Shown piece by piece: positions 34,732-43,115 of a stretch of DNA of 64,000 nt. Each line of letters opens with the position of its first letter. Positions within the stretch are counted from its first letter, which is position 1. The position numbers and the translations under genes are program-made. The notes under the pieces were generated by a model. It was not told where the DNA came from, made no database searches, and saw nothing but the letters and a program-made list of their open reading frames with translations. The DNA is taken from positions 62,001 through 126,000 of the forward strand of contig NZ_SAIY01000004.1 of NCBI RefSeq assembly GCF_010560025.1, given 5' to 3'. Source of the DNA: Verrucosispora sioxanthis. GTDB lineage: Bacteria; Actinomycetota; Actinomycetes; Mycobacteriales; Micromonosporaceae.

Positions 34732-35970
34732 TCATCGCGGGCCCGCACGGCCACGGACGCTGCGGAACCACTGACGCGTGCCCAGTAGGAGCGGGGGCAG
34801 CAGGACGCACTGCGCGGCCACGGCCAGCCAGAACCCGGGAAGGATGCCGGCATGGTCGAACGTTCCGTAAACATGCCCACCGATCACACCACTGAGGAAG
34901 GAGCCAACCCCGACGGCCAATCGCTGCTGGCCAAAGACCACGGTGGCGGGGCGCCTCGACCGCGCCAGCGCCTCAAGGTCGTTCTTGAGGAACAGCACCG
35001 CGTTGCCGACGCTGATGATGGCGACCCCGGCCACGACGGTAAGCCCATTCCCGCCCGCGAAGGCAGCCATCCCGGCGGCCAGGCAGGCGAAGCCGACCGC
35101 CATCGCCGTCCGGTAGGCCATCCGCCCGACCCGCTCGGCCAGCAGGGGCTGCACGAAGACCAAGCCGAGGGAGTAGCCCATCATGGCTGCCCCGAACAGC
35201 AGGGTGGGCATCCGCCCCTGGGAGTAGCTAGATAAGTACTGATAGAACTGCATGTACAGGTAGATGGACAGGGCTGTGGTGGCGAACGGGAGCACCGCCA
35301 GTCCGGAGAACATCCGCCGGAACGGCTCCACCGACCGGTCGTCCTCGCCCCGCCGCTCCCGCGGTAGGAAAAGATGCCCGATGGCCAGGCTCACGTAGAT
35401 CACCGTGACAAGACCGAACATCGCATCGGGATACCGGATGAGCAGGGCACCTAGCACCGGGCCGAGGGCGATACCGAAGTTGCCAGCCGCGTTACCGGCG
35501 GACACCAACGCCGGGCGCCGCTCAGGCCCGACACCGTTCATCAGATAACCGCGGTAGGCGGGCGAGTAGAGCGACCCGCCGGCCGAGATGAGCAGCAGCC
35601 CTGCGACGCTGAGCACCGGGGAGCTATCCCCGGTGAGGAAAGCGGCCCCGCCAAGGCTGTACAGGACGGTGGCACCGAGCAGGCAGCGTTGCAGCCCGAC
35701 CCGCTCGGCCAACGCCGCGGTGGCCGGTGCGCTGGCGAACTGCACCAGGGTCGCCAGTCCCAGCACGACCCCGACGCGCCCCATCTCCATCCCCATTCGG
35801 TCGCGCAGCAGCACAGCCAGGTACGGATAGATCGAAAACGAGCCGATATTGACCAGCACGCCACTCACCAGCAACGCCACCTGCGGGCCGGTAAAGGAAC
35901 GCGCAGGAGGCAGATCGCCGGACGGTCGACGGTGAGAGTCGGCTGCCCGGGGCGACGCTGGTACAGCCAT
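34732..35970 (-). CDS. MFS transporter
   Basis: 412 residues with about twelve membrane helices; the loop-2 motif appears as LRDRMGMEMGRVGVVLGLAT. It is an MDR-like drug or small-molecule antiporter. It lies between the peptide-modification genes and the oligopeptide-type ABC genes, all on the minus strand, and could be a second exporter for the product or serve an unrelated substrate. The gap of about 200 bases to the upstream gene (35971-36173) suggests its own promoter. Confidence 0.85.
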   Translation of the reverse strand: MAVPASPRAADSHRRPSGDLPPARSFTGPQVALLVSGVLVNIGSFSIYPYLAVLLRDRMGMEMGRVGVVLGLATLVQFASAPATAALAERVGLQRCLLGATVLYSLGGAAFLTGDSSPVLSVAGLLLISAGGSLYSPAYRGYLMNGVGPERRPALVSAGNAAGNFGIALGPVLGALLIRYPDAMFGLVTVIYVSLAIGHLFLPRERRGEDDRSVEPFRRMFSGLAVLPFATTALSIYLYMQFYQYLSSYSQGRMPTLLFGAAMMGYSLGLVFVQPLLAERVGRMAYRTAMAVGFACLAAGMAAFAGGNGLTVVAGVAIISVGNAVLFLKNDLEALARSRRPATVVFGQQRLAVGVGSFLSGVIGGHVYGTFDHAGILPGFWLAVAAQCVLLPPLLLGTRQWFRSVRGRAGPR

Positions 35971-36173
35971 TGCGGTCCCATCTCGCTCATGGCTGAACCT
36001 CGGTGACGGCCAGCCCTGCCTGGACAGGATCGTTCATGGGAACGCCAGGGCTCCGGCACCCCACGGCCTCCACCGCGACACACCCATGTCAGCTGCAGTG
36101 CGAGCGGCCGTCCCCCGCGCCCCAGGACCCGTAGCGTCAACGCTGGTCCGTTGTCAGCGCGGAGGCAGCGGGA

Positions 36174-36977
36174 TCAGCCAGGATTCGCTTCGAGCACAAG
36201 ACCGTGCGCCCAGGCGGTGGCGAGCAACTCCGCCGCGCCGCTCGGCCCGGTCGCGGTCAACGCCGCCACCGTACGGCTGCCGTCGCAGGCCTGATACAGG
36301 TCGGCCGCCTCGGGGGTGAGCCGGTAGGCGCGGATCACACCGTCGGGTCGCAATGCCAGCGCGAGACAGCTCTGCCCGGACTGTGCTGGCGCGCGACCTG
36401 CGGCTAGCGCGAGCACGTCAGCGTCGAACCGGGCCACGCGAACGTGCGCGGCCAGCTGTGGCACCGTCGCGGCGCCGGGCGGTGTTGCCGCGACGTGATG
36501 CAGGTGCGCCCACTCTGCTGAGCGAGCTGCGTCTGGGTCGTATCGAAGGTCCGCCCGCAGCCACTCCAGCCGAGCCAGCTCCGCCAAGGCCGGTGGCACC
36601 CGCCCGGCGATGGCGAGCCGACGCAGATGATCGACGAATTGTTTCCCCTCGTTGATCCATTTGGCGGCCTCATCGCGCGCGGCGAGGGGGACGACTGCAC
36701 GCACGAAACCGACGACGAGCCGTTCGGCGCTCGGCGGGTCACCGACGGCGCGCAGCGTCGCGGCGAACATGCGCTTGAGGGTGCGGGTACGGGCCCGTTC
36801 GATGCCACCGGCGGTGAAGTCGAGCCGGTCGAGATCGATGCGGGCGAGCAACTCGGTCTCCTCCGCGGTCAGCTTCAGGTCTCCGGCCACCGTGTCAGGA
36901 GCAACGCGCCACTGTTCGCGCAGTGTGGGCTCGACCAGCAACCGGGCCAGGGCCGTCTGGAAGCCGAGCGTGTTCAT
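36174..36977 (-). CDS. MNIO partner protein with C-terminal PqqD-like recognition domain
   Basis: 268 residues. The N-terminal part (LGFQTALARLLVEPTLREQW, then FVRAVVPLAARDEAAKWINE) resembles helical partner subunits that accompany DUF692 oxidases (MbnC/TglI type). The C-terminal 75 residues (LALRPDGVIRAYRLTPEAAD, YQACDGSRTVAALTA, LLATAWAHGLVLEAN) have the PqqD/RRE winged-helix pattern that binds RiPP leader peptides. The start overlaps the stop of the MNIO gene by four bases. It would deliver the precursor to the oxidase. It ends the modification operon; a 200-base gap follows. Confidence 0.75.
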   Translation of the reverse strand: MNTLGFQTALARLLVEPTLREQWRVAPDTVAGDLKLTAEETELLARIDLDRLDFTAGGIERARTRTLKRMFAATLRAVGDPPSAERLVVGFVRAVVPLAARDEAAKWINEGKQFVDHLRRLAIAGRVPPALAELARLEWLRADLRYDPDAARSAEWAHLHHVAATPPGAATVPQLAAHVRVARFDADVLALAAGRAPAQSGQSCLALALRPDGVIRAYRLTPEAADLYQACDGSRTVAALTATGPSGAAELLATAWAHGLVLEANPG

Positions 36978-37846
36978 CGCTGCTCCACTCCGGCACCGGC
37001 GGTGCCGATCACCTCGCGGGTGCGGGCGATGTCGGCGAGGATCTCCGGGAAGTCGTCCGGGAGTTTGCCGTCGCGTTCGATCATGAAGCCGCTTATCGGC
37101 GCGTGCGGAAGTACGTGGCGCAGCAGATCCCACACCTCGGTGTGTACCGCCGTACGGTGGTTGTCCTGGAGCAGGTCGCCGGCGTACGTGCCACCGGCGA
37201 GGTGGACCTGGACGACACGTTCCAGGGGGATGGCGTCCAGATAGGTCAGTGGATCGAACTGGTGATTTACCGCGTTGTTGTAGACGTTTGTCAGGTCGAG
37301 CAGGATGCCGCAGTCAGCGCGTTCCACGATGCGGGTGAGGAACTCGGCGTCGGGCATCTCCCCCGGTAGGTCGATGAACGCGCTGATGTTCTCCAGCAGG
37401 AACGGCACCCCGACGACCTGCTGGATGTGTCGCACCTTGTCGGCGACCGCTGCGACGACCTCCTCGGTGCGCGGCAGCGGCAGCAACGCGCTGAGCGCGA
37501 TGCCACCCGCACGGGTGAAGCAGAGATGGTCGCTGCACCAGGGCGCGTCGACGAGCGCGACCAACTCCGCGAGTGCGGAGAGATACCCCTCGTCGACCGG
37601 TTCGGCGCTGCCGATGGAGAGTTCGACACCGTGCGGGATCAGCGGGAAATGCTCCCGAAGAGCGGCCAGAGTGGCACGGCGGTGGGGGTTGAACAGGTAG
37701 TCCTCGGTGATGAGTTCGAGCCAGTCGATCTGCTCGGCGTGGTCGACGACGAGTTGCTCGATCTCCGCCCGCAGTCCGACGCCGACGCCGAGGCGGGGAA
37801 TGGTGGTGGCGGGCGGCCAGGCGACAGACATCGGGCTCTCCTTCAT
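36974..37846 (-). CDS. DUF692 multinuclear non-heme iron oxidase (MNIO, MbnB/TglH-like)
   Basis: 290 residues of DUF692 TIM-barrel type. Signature segments are LGVGVGLRAEIEQLV, WLELITEDYLFNP, LIPHGVELSIGS, WCSDHLCFT, FLLENISAFID, LLDLTNVYNNAVNHQFDP and VVQVHLAGG; their His, Glu and Asp residues form the iron site. Characterised relatives oxidise cysteine (methanobactin oxazolone-thioamide, thiooxazole in bufferins) or other residues of a peptide. Coupled by four-base overlaps to the methyltransferase before it and its partner after it. The only cysteine in the precursor is the obvious target. Confidence 0.9.
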   Translation of the reverse strand: MKESPMSVAWPPATTIPRLGVGVGLRAEIEQLVVDHAEQIDWLELITEDYLFNPHRRATLAALREHFPLIPHGVELSIGSAEPVDEGYLSALAELVALVDAPWCSDHLCFTRAGGIALSALLPLPRTEEVVAAVADKVRHIQQVVGVPFLLENISAFIDLPGEMPDAEFLTRIVERADCGILLDLTNVYNNAVNHQFDPLTYLDAIPLERVVQVHLAGGTYAGDLLQDNHRTAVHTEVWDLLRHVLPHAPISGFMIERDGKLPDDFPEILADIARTREVIGTAGAGVEQR

Positions 37847-38613
37847 CGATGGGTGGGTTTGCGGACCTTCCAGATGACGTCGAACGGCCAGTTGGCCAGC
37901 CAGTGCCGCCAGGTGGCCTGCTCAAGGTGTGCCGGGATCACGGTCGCGGGATCGGGCACCGGCTCGATCAGTGCCTCGATCGTCAATCCCGCCTCCGCGA
38001 AGGTGCGGATCCACCCGCCGTACGGCAACTGGAACCGGACGGTCCCGGTGTTGCCAGGGGAACGGTGCAGGTCGAAGTAGCTGCGCCGGATCTCCGTGCC
38101 GGGCTGGTCAGCGTCGGACGCGGTGCAGAGCCAGTAGATCGGGCTCGACGTGCAAACCACCAGCAGTCCGCCCGGACGCAGCACCCGGGCCGCCTCGGGC
38201 ACGGCGACGTGCGGGTCGCAGAAACTCAGCGCACCCCAGTTCGACACCGCGACATCGAAACTGGCATCGGCGAACGGCAGCCGTTCGGCGTCCCCGTTGA
38301 CCAGGGCGACGGCTGCCCCGCCCGCGGTGCTGTCACGGGCGTGCGCGAGTTGCCGGGCCGACGCATCGATGCCTACCACGTTGGCGCCGTGGTCGGCGAG
38401 GCGGCGGGCCCAACCGGCAGCACCACAGCCCAGGTCGAGCACATCCCGGCCGGTCAGCTCGCCCAGGATGTCGAGCCGGTGCTCCGAGTGCCGCCACCAG
38501 CCCCAGGTCAGCTCATCCGGGGTACCCAACTCGGCGAGGATTTCCTGGTACTGGTCGGCCATCCGGTTCCAGGCCCGACGGTTACGCCTGCCGTGATCGT
38601 CGGCGGCGGTCAT
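37843..38613 (-). CDS. Class I SAM-dependent methyltransferase
   Basis: 256 residues with motif I VLDLGCGAAGWARRLA, acidic end of strand 2 VVGIDASARQLAH, motif II GDAERLPFADASFDVAVSNW and motif III RVLRPGGLLVV. These are Methyltransf_11/25-type features, so the acceptor (N, O, S or C) cannot be told. Inside the operon with four-base overlaps on both sides, it would methylate the peptide product or an intermediate. Confidence 0.85.
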   Translation of the reverse strand: MTAADDHGRRNRRAWNRMADQYQEILAELGTPDELTWGWWRHSEHRLDILGELTGRDVLDLGCGAAGWARRLADHGANVVGIDASARQLAHARDSTAGGAAVALVNGDAERLPFADASFDVAVSNWGALSFCDPHVAVPEAARVLRPGGLLVVCTSSPIYWLCTASDADQPGTEIRRSYFDLHRSPGNTGTVRFQLPYGGWIRTFAEAGLTIEALIEPVPDPATVIPAHLEQATWRHWLANWPFDVIWKVRKPTHR

Positions 38614-39407
38614 CGTCGTACCGTCGCGGTTTCGGCCGCTGCGGGAAGCGGATAGAAAGCCAGATGCGTACGGCCCGTCACCGGATGCACCGACGGCACC
38701 GCACCGACGCCGAACACCGTGCCGACAAGTTCCGGGCTGAGCACCTCGTCGGGAGGGCCGCTGGCGACCACCCGGCCGGCCGCCAGCACGTAGAGCCGGT
38801 CACAGTACGCAGCCGCGAGATTCAGATCGTGCAGGGCGGTGAGCGTCGCGATGCCGAGTCGTCGCATCAGGTCGAGCGTCTCCAGTTGGTGGCGGACGTC
38901 CAGGTGGTTCGTCGGTTCGTCGAGCACCAGCAGGTCCGGCTGCTGGGCGAGAGCCCGGGCGAGCAGCACCCGTTGTTTCTCCCCGCCGGACAGCGTCCGG
39001 AAGCCCCGGCCCGCCAACGGCATGGCACCGACCCGCTCCAGCGCATCGGTGACGAGCTGCTCGTCGGCGGCGGTCGCCGGTCGCAGCGCCGACAGATAGG
39101 GCGACCTGCCCATCCGCACGATCTCCCGAACGTCGAAGTCGACGTCACCCGCAGGTTCCTGGACGAGGGCGGCGACCCGACGGGCGGCGGCCTTGGCCGA
39201 CAGCGCCCAGACGTCGTATCCGTCGATCTCGGCTCGCCCCGCGTCGGGCCGCAACACCCGATACACCCCGCGCAGCAGCGTGGACTTTCCACTGCCGTTC
39301 GGCCCGACGAGGCCGACCACCTCACCCGGACCGACGGTGATGTCGACACCGGACACGATCGGCTGACGGTCGATCACCATCGACAGTTCGTTGGCGCGCA
39401 GCCTCAT
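38610..39407 (-). CDS. Siderophore/cobalamin-type ABC transporter ATPase
   Basis: 265 residues. Walker A is VGPNGSGKSTLLRG, the signature is LSGGEKQRVLLARALAQQ and Walker B LLVLDEPTNHLD; the overall plan is FecE/HmuV/BtuD. It couples to the FecCD permease encoded immediately upstream (four-base overlap). Similar three-gene sets in actinobacteria have also been proposed to move F420-0, but the context here favours a metallophore. Confidence 0.9.
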   Translation of the reverse strand: MRLRANELSMVIDRQPIVSGVDITVGPGEVVGLVGPNGSGKSTLLRGVYRVLRPDAGRAEIDGYDVWALSAKAAARRVAALVQEPAGDVDFDVREIVRMGRSPYLSALRPATAADEQLVTDALERVGAMPLAGRGFRTLSGGEKQRVLLARALAQQPDLLVLDEPTNHLDVRHQLETLDLMRRLGIATLTALHDLNLAAAYCDRLYVLAAGRVVASGPPDEVLSPELVGTVFGVGAVPSVHPVTGRTHLAFYPLPAAAETATVRR

Positions 39408-40540
39408 CTCTCCCCCACCACGTTGAGTCGGCGTTTGGACCGCATGATGGCGACGAAGAACGGTGCGCCGACGAGAGCGGTGATGATCCCGATCGGGAGC
39501 TCCTGTGGTGCGACGACGGTCCGGGCCACCACGTCGGCCCAGACCAGGAAGATCGCCCCGAGGAGCATGGAGACCGGTAGCACGCGACGGTTGTCGGAAC
39601 CAACGATCAGGCGTACCGCGTGGGGCACCATCAGTCCCACGAATCCGATGCCTCCGCTGACCGCCACCATCACACCGGTCATGAGCGCCGTCAGAGTGAA
39701 CATCTGCAGGCGGAACCGGCCCAGGTTCACGCCGAGAGTCGCCGCCGTCTCCTCGCCGACGAGCAGCGCGTTGAGTGACCGGGCCCGCAGGGTGACCAGC
39801 AGCGTCCCCAGGACCGTCACCAGCCCCGGGATGAGCACGTGGGACCAGCGTGCGCCGCCGAGCCCGCCGAGAAGCCAGAACAGCACCGTCTCGGCGATGC
39901 TGGACTGCCCGGCGGTGGCGGCCAGGAAGATCATCAGGCTGGTCAGGGCGGACATCGTGTAGGCGACGGTCAGGCCGGCGAGGATCAGCCGGGCCGGGGC
40001 CAGACCACCGGCAGCGCCTGCGAGGACGAGCACCAGGACGAAGGCCACCACCGCGCCACCGAAAGCCGCTGCGGACAGTGCGGTGCTGCCGAACGCGGCG
40101 ATCCCGAGTGCCAGCAGCGCGGTGGCCCCGGTGGAGGCACCGGAGGTGATGCCGAAGACGTACGGATCGGCGAGCGGGTTACGGACCAACGCCTGCAAGG
40201 TCGCCCCGACGGTGGCCAGTCCGGCGCCGACGGCCGCGCCGAGCAGCACCCGGGGCATCCGGATGTCCCACACGATCTGCTCGCGTACGGGTGTCCAGGT
40301 GACCTCACCGCCCAGGCCGGGGTGGATTCGGTCGGCGACGATCTGCCACACCTGCAGGAACGGAAGCTCGACTGGACCGATCGTCACCGCCGTGGTGAGG
40401 GTGACGACCAGGCCGACCGCGAGCAGCACCAGGACCAGCCAGAACGGCGGACGGCGTCGGAGGCGGGCGCGAACCGACAGGCCCCGGGGCTCGGCCTTGT
40501 CGGTGAGCCCCGGGACGTTGGGCGACGTGGTGACGGTCAT
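39404..40540 (-). CDS. FecCD-family ABC permease
   Basis: 378 residues with about ten membrane helices. Family landmarks are IRMPRVLLGAAVGAGLATVG, ALVRNPLADPYVFGITSGAS and GFVGLMVPHAVRLIVGSDNR. FecCD permeases import iron-siderophores, heme or cobalamin as a dimer with the ATPase. It begins three bases after the stop of the binding-protein gene and overlaps the ATPase gene by four. Confidence 0.9.
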   Translation of the reverse strand: MTVTTSPNVPGLTDKAEPRGLSVRARLRRRPPFWLVLVLLAVGLVVTLTTAVTIGPVELPFLQVWQIVADRIHPGLGGEVTWTPVREQIVWDIRMPRVLLGAAVGAGLATVGATLQALVRNPLADPYVFGITSGASTGATALLALGIAAFGSTALSAAAFGGAVVAFVLVLVLAGAAGGLAPARLILAGLTVAYTMSALTSLMIFLAATAGQSSIAETVLFWLLGGLGGARWSHVLIPGLVTVLGTLLVTLRARSLNALLVGEETAATLGVNLGRFRLQMFTLTALMTGVMVAVSGGIGFVGLMVPHAVRLIVGSDNRRVLPVSMLLGAIFLVWADVVARTVVAPQELPIGIITALVGAPFFVAIMRSKRRLNVVGER

Positions 40541-40543
40541 CGG

Positions 40544-41557
40544 TTACGGGAAGGCGGGGAAGGTCTTGTCGGGATGCAGGCACTTGCCCACCACGTTGAC
40601 GTCGCGGGCCAGGCGGAACGGGGTGCCGAAGGCGTAGAAGTCGGTGACGCAGAACGTGCCGTTCTTCACCGCGTCGCTCTGCGACAGGATCCCCCTGAGG
40701 AACGTCTCCTTGTCCTGCGGGGACTGCTCGTCCTCGTCCGAGATGACGATGGCCTTCGGGTTGAGGGCGGCCACGGACTCCACGCTGACCTCGGGCGGCG
40801 GCAACGCCGCCTTGTCGCTGAAGATGTTCTGTCCGCCCGAGCGGCGCAACCCGTCGGCGGATCCTCCACCGCCGCCGAACGTGGCGAGCGGACCGGTGCC
40901 GGAGCGGTAGATGAACGTGGGGACCGGCGTCGCCCCTGCCAGCACTGTCTCCGTGGCGGCCAACGACTCCTTGACCTGACCGATGATCTGATCGGCTCTG
41001 GCCTGCGCACCGAAGATGGTGGCCAGCTCGGCGAACCGGACGAACATCCGCTCCGGATCGGGCTGCTCGCCCTGGCACTGCAACGTGTAGGACTTGATCC
41101 CCTTGCCGGTCAGCTCCTCGCGGGTGAAGTTGGAGCCCGGCGGGAAACCGCTGTACGTGAAGAAGTCGATGTTGCCCACCACCAGGTCGGGTTCGACGCT
41201 GAGCAGTACCTCCTTCGAGGGGTACATCTCGGCGAGCACCTTCACCGACTCGTAGTCGGCCGACACGCTGGGAAAGATGTCGTCGTTGCGGAACGCGGTG
41301 CCCACCATGGCGTCCTTGAGGCCGAGGTGCAGCAGTGACTCGGTGGAGATCTGATCCATCGTGACCACCCGTCGGGGTGGCGCGTCGAAGGTCACCTCCT
41401 CACCACAGTTGCTGATGGTCACCGGATAGCTGCCATCGGCAGGTGCCGAGGCAGTGCCGCCCGCCGACTCGTCGGCCTGATCGTCGCCGCAGCCGGCGAG
41501 CATCAGTGCGGTCGCGAGCGCGACAGCGGTCCAGCGCTGTCGCCGTCTATTAGTCAT
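40544..41557 (-). CDS. Siderophore-type ABC substrate-binding lipoprotein
   Basis: 337 residues. Signal peptide with lipobox LMLAGC. The mature protein has the class III binding-protein plan: TFDAPPRRVVTMDQISTESL, EPDLVVGNIDFF and SVESVAALNPKAIVISDED, with a long spine helix near RADQIIGQVKESLAATETVL. It should capture the extracellular metal-loaded product. Its ATG overlaps the exporter stop (ATGACTAA), so export and capture are co-expressed. Several extra cysteines suggest disulfides. Confidence 0.88.
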   Translation of the reverse strand: MTNRRRQRWTAVALATALMLAGCGDDQADESAGGTASAPADGSYPVTISNCGEEVTFDAPPRRVVTMDQISTESLLHLGLKDAMVGTAFRNDDIFPSVSADYESVKVLAEMYPSKEVLLSVEPDLVVGNIDFFTYSGFPPGSNFTREELTGKGIKSYTLQCQGEQPDPERMFVRFAELATIFGAQARADQIIGQVKESLAATETVLAGATPVPTFIYRSGTGPLATFGGGGGSADGLRRSGGQNIFSDKAALPPPEVSVESVAALNPKAIVISDEDEQSPQDKETFLRGILSQSDAVKNGTFCVTDFYAFGTPFRLARDVNVVGKCLHPDKTFPAFP

Positions 41558-43115
41558 TACGTGTCGCTCCCTGTGTGACAGACGATTCCGTGGCTTCTGT
41601 CGGTTCGGTGTCCCGTGCGGTTCCCGCCGGCTCGGCACTCAACTCGGCGTCGCGCAGCCACCAGGACGCCAGCCACCCACCCACCGCGACCGGGGCGGCG
41701 ACGAGCAGGGCGTCGCGCAGGCTCGCGGCGTACGCGTCCCGGACACCGTCCCGGACCGCGGCCGGTAGCGCGGCGACGTGGCGAGGCACCTCGATGATCT
41801 CGTTGACGTCACCCGACCAACCCGGCAACTGCTCCGCGAGTCGGACGTTCAGCCGGGCGACGAGGATCGCGCCGAAACCCGCCGCGCCGACCGCCCCGCC
41901 CAGGGCCCGGAAGAACGAGACAGCCGACGAGGCGACCCCCACGTGCTCGCCTGCCGCCGCGTTGGCGGTGGCGATGAACAGCGCCGGTGTCGACATGCCC
42001 ACCCCGGCGCCGAGCAGCACCAACGGCACCACCAGCAGGCCGTAGGCGGTGTGTGCATCGACAGTGGACAGCAGCAGGACGCCGAGCGAGAGCGCCGCCA
42101 TTCCGCCGATGGCGAAACGGCGGTAGCGACCCACCCGTCGGATCAGGCGCCCCACCACTGTCGAGGTCACCAGGGCGCTGCCCAGCACCGGTACCAGAGC
42201 CAGTCCCGCGTTCGTGGCGCTCAAACCCTGGGCCAGCTGAAGGAACTGCGGAAGGAACGCCAAGGCGCCCAGCATGATCGCGCCGATGACGAAGGCCAGG
42301 GCGAAGCTCATGGCGACGACCTGGTCACCGAACAGCTTCGGCGGCAGCACGGGCTCGACGAAGGTGCGCTGCCGCAGGACGAACCCGGTGAGCAGCGCCA
42401 CCGACAGCGCTGCCAGGCCCAGCGTGCCCGCCGAGGCCCAGCGCAGCTCGCGCCCGCCGAGGGTGAGCACCAGAATGAGCGTCGCCACCCCGGCCACCAG
42501 CAGCAGTGCGCCCCACCAGTCGATGACGGCTGGTCGCGACCTGACTGGGAGCCGTAGCAACGGCCCGATGAGCGACAGCACGCCGACGCCGATGAGAGCA
42601 GTTGCCCAGAAGGCCCACCGCCAGCCCGGGCCATCCACGAAGAAGCCGCCGAGCGGCGGGCCGAGGATCGCCGCCAGCGCGAAGACGCTCACGTATGCGC
42701 CCTGGTAGCGTCCCCGCTCCCGGGGTGGGAAGAGATCCGCCACCACTCCCAGGGTGGCCGCGAGGATCCCGCCGGCCCCGGCACCCTGCACGGCCCGGAA
42801 GGCCACCAGCTGCCACATCGAATCAGCAAGCGCGCACAGCACCGAGCCGGCCAGGAAGACCACGATCGCCACCTGCAGGACGCGCTTGCGCCCGTAGAGG
42901 TCGCCCGCCTTACCAAAGATCGGGGTGAACGCCGTCTCGGCCAACAGATAGGTCGTGATCACCCAGGCGTACCGGTCCGCCCGTTGGAACTCGCCGACAA
43001 TCGTGGGCAAACCTGTCGCCACGATCGTCTGGTCCACCGACGCCAGGAACATCGCCACCAGCAGGGCACCCATCACCACCCGGACGGGCCCCCGCCGCAT
43101 CACCGCCTCAGACAT
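41550..43115 (-). CDS. MFS exporter, 14-helix drug:H+ antiporter type
   Basis: 521 residues. Motif A is GKAGDLYGRKRVLQVAIVVF, and motif D1 lies near MFLASVDQTIVATGLPTIVG; about 14 membrane helices place it in the DHA2 group. It lies between the TfuA gene (8-base overlap) and the binding-protein gene (8-base overlap), so it is most likely the exporter of the mature peptide. ATG 43115 is chosen since the longer frame overlaps TfuA. Confidence 0.9.
   Translation of the reverse strand: MSEAVMRRGPVRVVMGALLVAMFLASVDQTIVATGLPTIVGEFQRADRYAWVITTYLLAETAFTPIFGKAGDLYGRKRVLQVAIVVFLAGSVLCALADSMWQLVAFRAVQGAGAGGILAATLGVVADLFPPRERGRYQGAYVSVFALAAILGPPLGGFFVDGPGWRWAFWATALIGVGVLSLIGPLLRLPVRSRPAVIDWWGALLLVAGVATLILVLTLGGRELRWASAGTLGLAALSVALLTGFVLRQRTFVEPVLPPKLFGDQVVAMSFALAFVIGAIMLGALAFLPQFLQLAQGLSATNAGLALVPVLGSALVTSTVVGRLIRRVGRYRRFAIGGMAALSLGVLLLSTVDAHTAYGLLVVPLVLLGAGVGMSTPALFIATANAAAGEHVGVASSAVSFFRALGGAVGAAGFGAILVARLNVRLAEQLPGWSGDVNEIIEVPRHVAALPAAVRDGVRDAYAASLRDALLVAAPVAVGGWLASWWLRDAELSAEPAGTARDTEPTEATESSVTQGATRND

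Noticed and set aside
38610..41557. Assignment of the FecBCD-type importer to F420-0 transport
   Set aside because: Similar three-gene sets have been proposed for F420-0, but no F420 genes are nearby and the genes are embedded in a RiPP operon; the alternative is kept only as a caveat.
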